Source: Pegoplata infirma
Taxonomy: Eukaryota; Arthropoda; Insecta; Diptera; Anthomyiidae
Assembly (NCBI GenBank): GCA_963921195.1
Contig: OY992540.1
Span: forward strand, 58,102,844 to 58,166,843
DNA: 64,000 nucleotides
Direction: 5' to 3'
Positions 11,565 to 22,945 of this stretch are shown here, one piece after another. The notes beneath the pieces were generated by a model. That model worked only from the letters and a program-made list of their open reading frames with translations. It was not told where the DNA came from and ran no database searches. The translations under genes and the position numbers were made by a program. The first letter of the stretch is position 1. Every line of letters starts with the position of its first letter.

Positions 11565-12800
11565 TTTTTAGGACCTACGGTTATGCGGATGATATCGTGA
11601 TATCAGTCTGTGGGTGGTATACACCAACGATCCCCGGTCGGATACAAAGGCATTCAAAATAACCTTCAAATGTTGTCAGAAAAGGGGGTTGACTATAAAT
11701 CCTTTAAAGACGACTCTGGTTTCCTTAACTAGAAGAAGGACGGTTAACTTTTCTATGTCTGAAATAAATGGCGTCAAAACAGGTTTTCCAGATAAAGTGA
11801 AGTATTTAGGGATTTCTCTTGATAAATGACTGACTTGGACTCCTCGTCTTAACAATGCAACCAAAAGAGCCTCTACGACAATATACGTCTGCTATTTGCT
11901 AACATGGCTATTTGGAAGAACATGGGGGAATTAGGTCTCACTGGATCTATTGGTAATTTCTTATGAAATGAAATATTGGTCGCAAGACCAATTCTTTAAG
12001 ATGGACCAATGCAAGGTCAGATCTGTACACACAAAAAAAAACCTTGTCAAATTACTATAAAAGTCTCGTAATCCCATTTTACCAATAATTGACAGTTTTC
12101 CTGTTTTTTACCAAAAAATTTTCGATCGAAACTTAAATTTTTTTTGTAATTTTACAATTTTTTTTGTAATTTTAGAAGTTTCCAAGGTTTTTTTACAAAA
12201 AAAATCTAGTAAATTCACGAGATTTCCTTTACGAAAAAACTCGTAATTTTAACTAGGAATTCTCGTAAAATAGGAGGTAGCAAAAAATTTAGTAAAAACA
12301 CGAAACCTTCTTGTAAATTTTATCGCGTCAAAAAAATGTAAATTTACAATTGTATTGGTAAAAAACTTGTAAGATTACAAAATTATTGATAAAAAGCTTG
12401 TAAAATTACAAGGAATTGTTGTCAAATAGGAGGTAGCAAAAAAAACAAGTTACAAACTTTTCTTGTCGTTTTACAAGGCTTTTTTTTAGTGTACTGGACA
12501 TATTATTGGGGGGTATATTCCAAATATGGAGCAAGCGATTTTAAACGCATGTAACCTACTGGAATACATATGATCTTAATGAATAAATTCTCTTTTCTCA
12601 GCTTAGCACAACCGAATCAAATATTTAATGAGTCTTTGTTCCCAGTTCTAAGATTTCTTTAAGATCTCAAAACAGATCATTGGGATAGCCTCAATTCGGA
12701 CTCCCCTTAATATCCACCGAAAATAACTTCTTCCTGTTGTTTCACTACACCGATTGATTTAAAGCACTCCAATTGTCTATCGTATAACGATTCCCCAATT
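11565..12800 (+). pseudogene. LINE reverse-transcriptase relic, split by a MITE
   Basis: Starts with the RT motif-C segment YADDIVISV near 11580. It continues in a shifted frame (11614-11829) with GLTINPLKTTLVSLTRRR and KVKYLGISLDK, the palm-to-thumb sequence of RNase H-type non-LTR elements. Stops and frameshifts break it. Sequence resumes after the MITE at 12028-12491 and fades by about 12800. The element is dead. Confidence 0.6.
12028..12491. mobile_element. TA-flanked MITE (464 bp)
   Basis: Ends CACACAAAAAAAAACCTTGT and the inverse of CACTAAAAAAAAGCCTTGT, with TA on both sides (12026-12027 and 12492-12493). Many TTTTACAA/TTGTAAAA words lie inside. It interrupts the LINE relic. Confidence 0.7.
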
Positions 12801-12830
12801 GTATGTATCCATTAGTACCTAAAATTTTTC

Positions 12831-14374
12831 GGCACCATGAAAAATGACCCCAATGCAAAATGGCCCCAAAACGAAAATGAAAAATGGCCCCAAATTTTTA
12901 TATGGAGTACAACAACACGAAAATTTGGGGTAATTTTTCCTAGTTTTTTGGGGTAATTTTTCCTTTTAATTTTGGGGTCATTTTTCATTTTTATATGACC
13001 CCAAAATTAATAGGGCCATTTTTCATTTTTTGATTTGGGGTTATTTTGCAGAATGAATAATGGCCCCAAATTTAATAAAAATAATAAAATTATTTCCACA
13101 TAATCCCCGTCGTATTTAAATTAAGACTTTTAACAATTGGCATGCATTTATTAATATGTGTACAAAATCTGAGTGAAAATTTTTTTTTTTTGCTTTAAAG
13201 TTTTTCTGCGTAGCCGGCCTTAGGTCGGCCTTAGGTCGGACTTAAACTCACCCTCTCCGCAAAATAAAGTTTTTTTGGACAGCAGTACTTTATATTTTAT
13301 TATTTTAATACAACAAAACAAAAATCTGAAGTGACAAAACAAAAAGTAAGAAGGAACTTGGATTGGTTATTTGAAATGTTAATTTCATTTTGGTATAGGT
13401 TTTAAGTGGTTTCTTACGCTTTACGTCAGCACACATGTACCCTGAGGTCCGTTGGTCTTTAGGTATTATAAAAACCTACTTAAATTTTATTTCCGAGTTA
13501 CTTAAGTTAATTATTTAATTTTTTTTAACATTAAAAGCATATAGATGTGAAGAAAGCGCCGCAGGCGAAAAATTTTTACAAGAGATTTTAACAAAAAATT
13601 AAAAAAAAATCGCGCGATTTTTTTTTAATTTTTTGTTAAAATCTCTTGTAAAAATTTTTCGCCTGCGGCGCTTTCTTCACATCAATATGCTTTCAAAGTT
13701 TTTCAAAAGAAATATGTATTATTGCTACTGCCATTATACAGAATCCTAGAAACGATATGTCATCAAAGAATATATTTGATTCCAGTGGGTTAATTCGAGT
13801 GGGTTAATAAAATAGAATATATTTTTTACCTTTGTTAAATTCACTGAATTATATGGAAGAACTTACACGGGTGCTTTTAAGATATGAATAATCATGAGAA
13901 CTATAACGGGTGCCAAAATCAAATCATACCGAAAATCCAATGATGTAAACCCACCATAAGTAGCAGCCCGAAAGCGTTAATAATATCTTTCATGTCGTTA
14001 ATACAACTCAAAAGTTTTAAATAAAAAAAAAATAATTTCATTGGGAGTTATTTTAAATTTATAATTATTAATTACAATTTATAATTATTGACTGAAATTA
14101 AATGAAATTGACTGAACGAAAATTTTATTTATAATGGTTTGGGAAAAATACATATTTTTTTTGGGGTCATTTTTCATATTGCAATTTGGGGCCTTTTTTC
14201 ATTTTCAGAAAAATGGTTCTAATTTTTTGGGGCATTTTTTCACACAGAATTGGGGCCATATTTCATATTTCAAAGTGGGGTGAAATTTCATTTTCAAAAA
14301 GACCCCAAAACTGGGGCCATTTTTCATTTTTGGCGTTGGGGCCATTTTGCATTGGGGCCATTTTTCAGGGTGCC
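12831..14374. mobile_element. TIR element with 9-bp target duplication (1,544 bp)
   Basis: TIRs of about 40 bp starting GGCACCMTGAAAAATGRCCC, and an exact duplication AAATTTTTC at 12822-12830 and 14375-14383. The edges are built from repeated GGGGCCATTTTTCATTTT words on both strands. It contains the perfect palindrome at 13544-13683 and a short LINE 3' piece near 13405-13460. A 9-bp duplication is typical of Mutator-like elements. There is no transposase. Confidence 0.75.
13544..13683. repeat. perfect 140-bp palindrome without spacer
   Basis: From GATGTGAAGAAAGCGCCGCA to its exact inverse, symmetric about 13613/13614 (centre ATCGCGCGAT). I compared both arms base by base and found no mismatch. 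Near-symmetry continues outward for another ~10 bp with single differences. Confidence 0.9.
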
Positions 14375-14383
14375 AAATTTTTC

Positions 14384-16262
14384 TAACTTTATCATCTCTG
14401 AAATAGATGGATAAAGTAAAGAAGATGAAAAACTATTAACTGCGTTGACAGTTAAACACATTTTGATGCATCATGTCTGATCGTCGTCGCGGTAAAACAA
14501 GATTTAAACCAAAAATCTTACTAGAAAAATAAAACATCATTTTTGGTAATGATATAATGCTATGGTGGTTACCAAAGCAAATGGTGTTTGCTTATTTTCG
14601 GGTGAAACATGAGAGTCAGGCAGTATTAGATTATGTTCTTTAGCTCTGTTTGTGGTTTGATGTTTTTGGGAGTTACCAGAAAAACACGCACTTTATTATA
14701 ATTTTTTTCTCGTAAAAACCAAAAAAAAAAAGAAAAGAAAAAGTCAGTTTAAGCGCAAATTTAAGCCTCTAGCTAAATACTTGTGTAGTTAAATACCAAA
14801 AAAATATATTTTGATTGATTTATAACTCAAGTAACGTAAAAAACTATATATACATAAGTAGAAAACTCTTAAAAAATCATGTTTGAGTAAAGGTTATAAA
14901 ACGAAGAAAAAACCAACTGTATACTATTTTTTCTTTTGGTGTATGTAGCCTTAATATATGTACACTGCATTGGAAGATCTTTAAGAGGTTTGTTTTGTAG
15001 TCCCAGTTAATTATGATTAATGATGATGTTATGATGCGTTAATATTTCTTTGGTTTTTAAATCTCATTTGTTTTGGAATTTTATGAAGTATTTTGGAAAA
15101 TATATAAAAGGTACACAAATATATGAGTACTCTATAAAAATTATTTAAATTTATGTAAACATTTTTACAAATTTATGAAAAAAAAAAAGAAAAAGTTTAT
15201 TATTTTTAAATATTTTGATATCATAGCTATTAACAGTTTAAAAAAGATAACGTAAGAAGGTAATCGACAAGCCCTTAAACCATTATGATTTGATATGATT
15301 GCAGCAAAACAAATAATATCACTAGAGTTTCTTATAAAAATTTTCTAGTAAATGGCGCCCAAGATGGGGCCAGATGATGAATAATGAATTATAATCATGG
15401 TTAACTCAGCTGAACTTAAATGTTTCATCAGAAAGGAACATTCAAAATATATAGATATAGAAAAACATATTTAAAATAAGTGATAAAACATTTGAAAACC
15501 ATTCCAGTAATTATTCATTTGTTTTGACAAACATCAACATTTACTTTTTACTGTTAATAAAATTTTCTAAAATAAATAACATTGAACATTAAAAACTAAC
15601 GTCACTTTCTTTTTTTACCAACAAATTCGAAAAAAAATAACCTACAGAAACATTAAAAATTAATGATTGTTGTGTTATTTTTACCAACATATTCAAAAAA
15701 AAAAAATACCTAAGAAAACATTAAAAATTGATGATTTTGTAGGTTATTTTTACAGTTTTTCTATTGAATTTTATTTAAAAAAAAAATTAATAAAATTTTT
15801 GGGGAATCGATCCCGCAATCAACTACATTCTGGCCATCATGCCGAAGTCACTTGATACAAATATGTTTTAATATTTCTATAAATAATTTTTTGAATTTTT
15901 TATCTACAAAAAAAATAACCCACACAAGTAGGTAAAAACTAATGACTTCTCTTTAAAAAGTGCCAACAATTAAAAAAAAAATAACGTACACAAATCATTA
16001 AAAATTAAAGAAGAATTACTTATTTTTACTTACATAATAAAAATAATGACTTTAAAAATTTAATGCTAATAAAAACCTTTATTTTTTATGTTGTTATTTT
16101 TAAAACAATGAACAGAAATAATCATATGAAAAAACTAAACATTGAACAAATGGTTTTTCTTTTAAAAACGACAAAACGTAAAACTTTTTAAATAATCAAA
16201 AATTTTTTTGATTTTTATTTATTTTTTCCATTGAATTACAAATTATTTTTAATAGCGAAATC
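14384..16262. other. gene-free AT-rich DNA
   Basis: Repeated ACATTAAAAATTAATGA-type words at 15590-16100. A weak B-box-like sequence on the minus strand near 15797-15815 (GGGATCGATTCCCC) may be another tRNA-like fragment, but no A box was found. Nothing else recognised. Confidence 0.45.
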
Positions 16263-16350
16263 TATCAAGAGTTTTGGTGGGCATCGAACCCAAGACCCCT
16301 TGTTTCATAGGCCAGCACGCTACCAACTAACTTACAGGTGCCCCCGATAT
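16262..16350 (-). other. tRNA-like sequence (pseudogene or SINE head)
   Basis: Minus strand: TAAGTTAGTTGGTAGCG (A box and D-arm), then GGGTTCGATGCCC (B box, four of five T-stem pairs). The anticodon arm is imperfect. It lies between AT-rich repeats and a 53-bp tandem duplication. Confidence 0.5.
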
Positions 16351-16362
16351 GAAGGTTTACAT

Positions 16363-16470
16363 TTCTGAAAATATCGTCTCTAAAACAGTACCACCAACGC
16401 TCCACTAAGAGACAGTTCTGAAAATATCGTCTCTAAAACAGTACCACCAACGCTCCACTAAGAGACAGTT
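16363..16470. repeat. 53-bp tandem duplication
   Basis: The segment starting TTCTGAAAATATCGTCTC and ending CTAAGAGACAG occurs twice with a 53-bp period and essentially no difference between copies, implying a recent duplication. Confidence 0.85.
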
Positions 16471-16669
16471 ACCTACGGGTACCAATATAATATCCAATTG
16501 GTTTTGAGGTTGTGAAACCGAGGTTTCGGTAACGTTTCAAACAGAAAGAATTTTTTTTTTAACATTTTGCCTTTAGAAAATCAGCAGATGGAACAGCAAT
16601 AAACCTTTAATGTTCAGCGAAGTGGAACCTCAAAAAAATATCCAGGTTGCGAAAAAATTCTGATTGGAA

Positions 16670-18665
16670 GAGATTGGTTGGGTTACCTTACGTTAGATTT
16701 TATGTCGCTTCTGACGCTTTACGTCAGTACATATAGACTCTGAGGTCCGTTGTGATACCCGTGACTTTAATGGATTCCCCTACTAGTGCCAGAGATGACA
16801 GAAAATTCTCAATTTTATTTCTTAAATGTGGAGAATGATTATGAGGAAATTTGACGCACGAAAGGGACAGTTAAATTGAATTGCATTTGGGACGGGGGCT
16901 GCTTTAAATACTGTGTTAAATACACTTACCTTACATGTCTAAGGGGCATAGCATGAGGAGTACAATGTAGGGCATCGCTTTCGGAACATCTGATGTTTTG
17001 GGTAACACGAACTCTCACAATAGTACGACCGTCAATGTAATCTTGAACCAATGACCTTTTATTAACTGACGCCGTTGATAACTCCAACCGTTTTGCTAAA
17101 TTTTTTGCAAGACATTCATACTTATCGGTTACCTGTACTATAACGAAGATTTTCTTCCAAGCAAGTGCAGTTAATAGAGTTATTAATACTGTGTTTTTGA
17201 CAAATAGTCTTCCACTGGTACTTCTTTTCAGACCTTTCTAACCGCAAAGGAGTCTCAAGTTAGAAGACACGCTTTCAGAGGTAATAGGAAGTATAATTAA
17301 TTACCATTCTTAAATTATCTGGAAGACAAATTACCATCTTAATGACAGATAGTATGACATTTGTAAAAGTAGCTGCAGAATAAATTTAGGAAAAGTTGGA
17401 GTCGTGTTTTACATCAATCGTAGAGGACAAAGTTACTTCCTTCCAAAGCATTCGTTCGTGTATGAAACGATGCACTTTTCTTCAAGCTTAGTGTCGAAAG
17501 AATCATTCTAGTGTCCCGATTCCTTAAAGCGGTGTAGTAATTACTCTACCTGATCCTATCTCCTCACTACGTTTCCTCATCCTATCTCCCCACCATTAGT
17601 TGAATTGGATCCATTTGGTGAGTTCACTTAGAGGTCATAAGATCTATTTTGATTCCTTTGATTGTTTTCTCTATTTCCCCTATACTAAAAATGTTACTCC
17701 TTTAACTACCCCAATTACCTGATATATGCCGCTACAGAAGTCATTGAGACATCATATAGTTCGGGTCGTCGAATAACCTCTGCTTAAAACAAAGAATTCG
17801 GTCGATGCAACCAAAATATTTGATTGGCGACAAATTCAGTTATCCCAACAAATCTGTTGTTTCTGTAAAGAATAAATATATTAGAACATACACAGACCCT
17901 TTTAGGGATCTATGATGAGACCCCACCTAGACCAACACGAATATTGGATAAGAAACTCGAAATAAATGAAGTTACAAACGACACCAAAACCAGTAAGCTT
18001 TGATCCGAGTACCACAAACGAGCGTATACCCTTTAAATATCCAAAGCAACCACTTTATTAGAGAATTCATGGCAGACCCTGCCATGAACTAACTCTAACT
18101 CTTTTTCCTCTATATTCTTTTTTTTAACATCACAATGGATCTTATGGTCTCCAAGAGTGCTCGGTTTTACGCTCAGTTTCTTGAGTAATTAATTACAATC
18201 TAAAGTTGTTTTTAAGAGTTGCTTTCGAATGTTTCGAAAATAGCCTAAATCTATCGAGCAGTAAAATCCTCTCTCTAATGTAAGTACCAGATCATAACAA
18301 AATAGAAGAAAGCAAGGAGGAAGATCAAACTTATTAACGGAGACTCTCGTGAGGTCATGATTGAGTGTGTCATTCATGTTCTGCCTCATAGCATCAAGAC
18401 TTGATCTATGAAAAAGTGTAAGAGAATGGACAGAACCTTGCGGAACCTCTGAATTCAGATGAAACTCATCCGATGAGAACCCATCTATAACAACACGAAT
18501 AGAGCGATCTCTAAGAAAGCTCGATATAAATCGAGAAGAAGCATCGATTGTGGCCATAGCGCAATCTTGAAGAAGACAATTATACCACAAAATGTGGACA
18601 GGTTCCCTCTATGAACCTTTTTGAGCGCCAATTTACCAACGTGATTCCATCGAAGGCGTCTTGGA
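16670..18665 (-). pseudogene. degraded LINE copy (RT to 3' end)
   Basis: On the minus strand, 18590-18280 encodes an RT segment: SSRFISSFLRDRSIRVVIDG and then FHLNSEVPQGSVHSLTLF, the palm motif-B region, with motif A (DAFDG) in another frame near 18665. The conserved 3' end (GACGTAAAGCGTCAGAAGC, inverted) and tail lie near 16680-16760. The body between has many stops. It is probably the same RNase H LINE family as 43510-44720. Confidence 0.6.
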
Positions 18666-20150
18666 TGAGGTGCTAGAGGTGAAGCTAGACGAACAAGTGG
18701 GCTTTTGAATCCATTCGGAAGAGCTAGAGTTGAGCCTGGTTCAAATATCGCAAGATCATTGCAGTGTTTACCCACAGAGATGTTGGCAAGAAAGGAAGTG
18801 GCTAACTGGTTGAGTTGCAATGTCTTGTCTACAACTGCAGTCAATATCTATTCTCACAGTCAGAGTCAAGTCCCTGGAGTCAATATTTCTGAAAACAAGA
18901 TCTGCCCTTAACTGCCCCATGTCTTTAAATGAGATGAGATGGCCAAGCAATATGACATGCGACTCATATGGGTCCCAGGGTACAGAGATATTCCAGAAAT
19001 TTTCAAAGCCGATGAGCTTGCAAGACTGGGAACTACCTTACAGGTTTCAAAGAATTGGAATGTGTCGTTAAGCCTCTAGAAACTTGCAAGCAAAATCTAC
19101 GGCGAAATCGACTAATTAGAGATGGGTACGTGGATACACATGTGACACAACACAACAGATTCGGCCTTTACTTAATCAGAAGTGATGATGGCAAACCAGA
19201 TAAAGACATAAATTCTAGAATAGCAGCAACAAGCCGGCTTTATTATGCTCTAAATAAGAACTTTATAAACAAGCAAAAAGTATCAAAGATGACAAAATTA
19301 GCGGTTTATAACTCAACATACGTCTTATCACTTACTTACGCCTGTGAATCGTGCACAACAGAAATGAAGGGGCCTACGTAGAGTGGCTGGTAAACCCGAA
19401 GAGATAGATAGATAGAGTTATTATGAAATTAGGAGCAGTTACAGGTGGATCCTCTTGAAAACAAAATTGACAATTGCCAGGCCAGATGGTATGGTCAAAT
19501 AATAAGAATACCAAATTCCAGGATTCCCAAACAAGTTTTCGAAACGAGACCAATTGGAACACGTCCAAGACGGAGAAGAAGAATAACCTGGTCGGACTCC
19601 GTAAATGAATTTTTTGAGAACAACGGTATTGATCCCAGAACATCTAGAACTGTAGTTCAAGATCGAAGCAATTGGCGATCCCTTCGACGTAACTCTACAC
19701 TGCAAGGTAGCAGAGATCAGGAACAAGTAAGTAAGTTAATCAGGAGCGCACAAATGAGCTGAAATCGCTTTCAAGAAAAGAGATTTCGACAGTTGTTGAT
19801 GTAATTACCGGACACTGTCTTATAGGAAAGCACGCAAAGCGATTGAATGTGCCGTAAAATGAATCTTGCCGGAGTTGCATGGATGAGGAGGATTTGGAAA
19901 CTATCGAACACTTTATCTGCCATTGTCCGGCACTTTCTGGTTTGAAACTTGCTTCACTGAGATCTTGGAAACTACTTATACTATCTTTTTGATTTGTCGG
20001 ATGTCAAAATATAATATCTTAGAAGTTTCATTAGGAGCTAAAATTTGTTTAACGGCAGGGTGTACTAAGGGAACCTATTACAGAGACCTTAGATTATATG
20101 TGTGCTGACGTAAAATATCAGCAGCCACTTACAACCTAACCTAACCTTCT
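18666..20150 (+). pseudogene. LINE relic with RNase H and zinc knuckle, split by another LINE
   Basis: Plus strand: KLDEQVGF, VANWLSCNVLSTTAVNIYS, SLESIFLKTRSALNCP and then the RNase H end with KADELARLGTTL (18690-19060). It resumes after the insertion at 19183-19735 with VITGHCLIGKHAKRLNVP and CRSCMDEEDLETIEHFICHC (19800-19930). The 3' end ACTTACAACCTAACCTAACC is at about 20130-20148. It lies head-to-head with the previous relic and is disrupted in several frames. Confidence 0.65.
19183..19735 (+). pseudogene. 3' fragment of a second LINE type, with target duplication
   Basis: Two frames (19190-19380 and 19445-19735) give RIAATSRLYYALNK, KMTKLAVYNSTYVLSLTYAC and, further on, RPRRRRRITWSDSVNEFF, the C-terminal region of an RNase H-less LINE. 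It is flanked by TTAATCAGAAG (19172-19182) and TTAATCAGGAG (19736-19746), an 11-bp duplication with one change. The 3' tail is AGTAAGTAAG. Confidence 0.65.
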
Positions 20151-20159
20151 TCCTAAGTA

Positions 20160-20689
20160 AAATTAAACTCTCAAAACTTTGATTAAAATTTTTTGTATTA
20201 TATTTTTTTTTTTATTGTTATTTTTTTAATTTATAATTTGTTTAATATCTTAAAGACAATTATATATGAACATAACAAGAGTATTATTATTTATTAGGTA
20301 TTAATGTAAATCTTCTGTGTGTTTATGTGTTTTTTTAAATATTTACAATAAAGCTTAAAACTAAACAAACTATTCAATAGCTATTTACAATATTTTTTTA
20401 TAAAAAAAAATTTAAATACAATTGTTAATAAAAAGAAAAGTGAATTACAAAATCAAAAAATTAAATAAGCAACAACGAAATATTTCAATAAAAAGCGATG
20501 ACTTAAAAAAACAAATGAAATTAAACAATTAAGCAACAACAAATTCTATTATAACTATTGGAAAACGATATACCACAACAATATCCTTATCAAAAAAACG
20601 GTCAACCGTTTAGAGAGTTTTATCCCAATTTATATACACAAACACTTTCTACAAGAACATGTTCTTCAAACACTTTCTTTTTCATTAAC
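20160..20689 (-). other. btd: probable btd 3' UTR
   Basis: AT-rich sequence directly downstream of the btd stop codon (20692-20690). On the minus strand AATAAA signals are visible at 20295-20290 and 20216-20211, either of which could end the transcript. The LINE relic that fills the DNA further downstream ends near 20150, so the UTR very likely stops before it. The extent is inferred from these signals only. Confidence 0.45.
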
Positions 20690-22253
20690 TTAAGCTGTGG
20701 CATGATGAGGATGTTGATAAGCTGCCGCTGCCGCCCAAGGATTATGTGGATGATGATGAAATGCTGAGGAGGGTGTAGGATAAGAGGAAGTTGTTGAAAA
20801 TTCAGGATAAGAAGGATATTCAGATTTCATTTGTCCTATTAGATTGGAATAAGTTGAAGAATGTTGCATATGATGATGATGGTGGTGGTGAGGATGATGA
20901 TGATGGTGTGGATGATGTGGATAATGATGGGCGACGGCTGTATGTGAATGACTTAAAGGCGATGTATTGCCATTATTTGAATTGGGAGAAGACATGGTTA
21001 TGCCATATTCGGCAGCTAATTGGGATTCACTTTGCATTGCTAATGCATTATAATGATGTGATGTTTGTGTATTATGTTGTTGTTGCTGTTGTAATGAGGG
21101 GGAAGACTGTTGTTGTTGCTGCTGTTGTTGCATATTGGTCATATGTTGTTGATTATTTGAGGTAGCGACGGTTGCTGTTGTTGAATTATTATTTGAATTT
21201 GACTGTTGGTGTTGTTCAATGGCACTGCGTGTTTGTTGTTGCTGCTGCTGTTGTTGTTGATGGGTATTCCATAATTCAAATGTTGGTGGTGTATTTGGTA
21301 CACTTTGTGTGGTAGAATTTGTGGAACCATATGAGGAGTTTGTATTAGCTGCTGCTGTTAAATGAGGTTGAAATAGTGAGGAAGTTTGATGATATAGATT
21401 TGAGTAGGGTGTATAATTTGCTGGTATATCAGGTTGTTCAGTTTTTAATTGTAATTGAGGCTGGGATTGAGATTGTTGTTGACTGCTAGTTTGTAAAAGT
21501 TGTGAATTATTATTTAAACGATTATTTAATGATAAAGGACTTTTAACGGTGGTGGTGGTGGCCGCTGAAGCAGTCGGTGTTGCTGGCATACCATTAGGCA
21601 TTTGGGGAGACTTAACAGGACTTGATTTTTCCTGTTGTTGTTGCTGCTGCTGTTCCAAAGGTTTTTCTTGTTTAATTGCTGCCGCTTGTTCTTTAGCTTC
21701 TGCGGCTATGGCTTTTTTACTTTTCTTATCCTTAAAGTGAGTCTTCTTATGTTTACTCAAATGATCACTACGTGAGAATTTCTTAGAGCATATAGGACAA
21801 GCATAAGGACGATAATTGGTATGAGTACGACCATGACGTTGCAGTTCATCGGAACGTGAAAACCTCTTACCACAAGTCAAACATAAAAATGGTCTTTCAC
21901 CAGTATGCCAACGTAAATGAGTCTTCAAATGCGAAGCTTTACCATATAAACGTTCACAACCGGGTATATGGCAAATATGTTGTTTACGTCCTCTCTCATC
22001 TGGTCCTACTATAGGAGGTAATCCCGACATTTCATTGGTACAATTGGGACAAGTACAACGTACTGAACGTCTTTGCAATTGTGTCTGAAATGCTATATCA
22101 TCAAAATTGAAACTGGGATATGATTGACCCGACCAGGGCTGATATAAACGATCTTGGTGGGAAAACCAAGCTCCAGCAGCTGCCGAAGCCGCAGACATAC
22201 CCACGGCATTGCCATAATAATCTGAAGCATATTGAGCATAGGGAAATTGAGAT
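20690..22253 (-). CDS. btd: buttonhead (btd) Sp-family transcription factor, coding exon 2 (zinc fingers)
   Basis: Second coding exon, joined to exon 1 after the acceptor TTTCATTTTAG (AG at 22255-22254). The spliced CDS is 2,055 nt, giving 684 residues; fly btd is about 640. A buttonhead box (CTCPNC; Cys 230, 232, 235) precedes three C2H2 fingers: Cys258/Cys263/His276/His280, Cys288/Cys291/His304/His308 and Cys316/Cys319/His332/His336. Finger contact segments read KASHLKT, RSDELQR and RSDHLSK, the Sp/KLF pattern that binds GC or GT boxes. Finger 2 has CX2C spacing, not the CX4C of most Sp proteins, which favours btd over Sp1. After the fingers comes a basic stretch, several polyglutamine runs and a His-rich tail; the protein ends HHATA. 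The upstream open frame to 22315 is intronic. Long antisense frames here are shadows of the repeats. I expect a nuclear DNA-binding activator. Confidence 0.95.
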
Positions 22254-22744
22254 CTAAAATGAAAGAAGAAAAAACCAAAAATTAGTATATTGCATATAAG
22301 AAGATTATGTGACAAAAAATGTTTGTCAAATAAAATTTAAAAAAAAGATTCATGACAAACATGTTGTCAAAAAAATTGTAAAAGAAAATAATTTTGACAA
22401 ACGAAATTTTTTTTTCACAAAAATATTTTTTTTAATTTGTTAGGATATGTAGAAGGCACCAAAATTTTCGAGGGGTCCTTAGATTCTCCTTCAAAACTTT
22501 TGAACAGCTGAACCTAAGTCCCTCGAATGCAATATCAAACTTTTCAGAGCATTAAGAAATAGATATCCTATAAATACAGCCAAATCTGTGAAATAATTTT
22601 GGGCGTGATCGCCATTTCAACAGACGGACATCGCTAGATCGTTTTAAGATCAATCGAGGATCACAGATATTTCGAAGTGTTACGAAATGACAAACGTTGT
22701 AATTCTTCTTCCACGTAGGCCTAGTTTTTGGAATGTGAATCGAA

Positions 22745-22945
22745 TTTCTCAACTCAAAATTTGGTTTCGCTCACAATATTTGGCTGTGACAACCCAATTT
22801 TTCGGTTTCCTCAATTAAAAGCCAGTTATAACAACCGAATTCAGTTGTGACTACCGATATTTAGCTGTGACGTCCTATTTACAAATGTTCCAAAGGATTT
22901 TTGGTTGCAATGCAGATGGAAATAGACAAATTCGTTTTCTGTGTG
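22745..22945. repeat. MITE-like repeat at the edge of the btd intron array
   Basis: Words AACCGAATTCAGTTGTGACTA and TCGTTTTCTGTGTGTAG are shared, inverted, with 35998-36140 (CACACAGAAAACAGATTTTC), where the sequence interrupts a LINE relic. Its exact ends are not resolved. Confidence 0.4.

Noticed and set aside
20791..21165. Antisense frames over the btd His/Gln region
   Set aside because: These are the opposite strand of CAG/CAT repeats in btd exon 2 (Asp/Val- and Cys-rich shadows).
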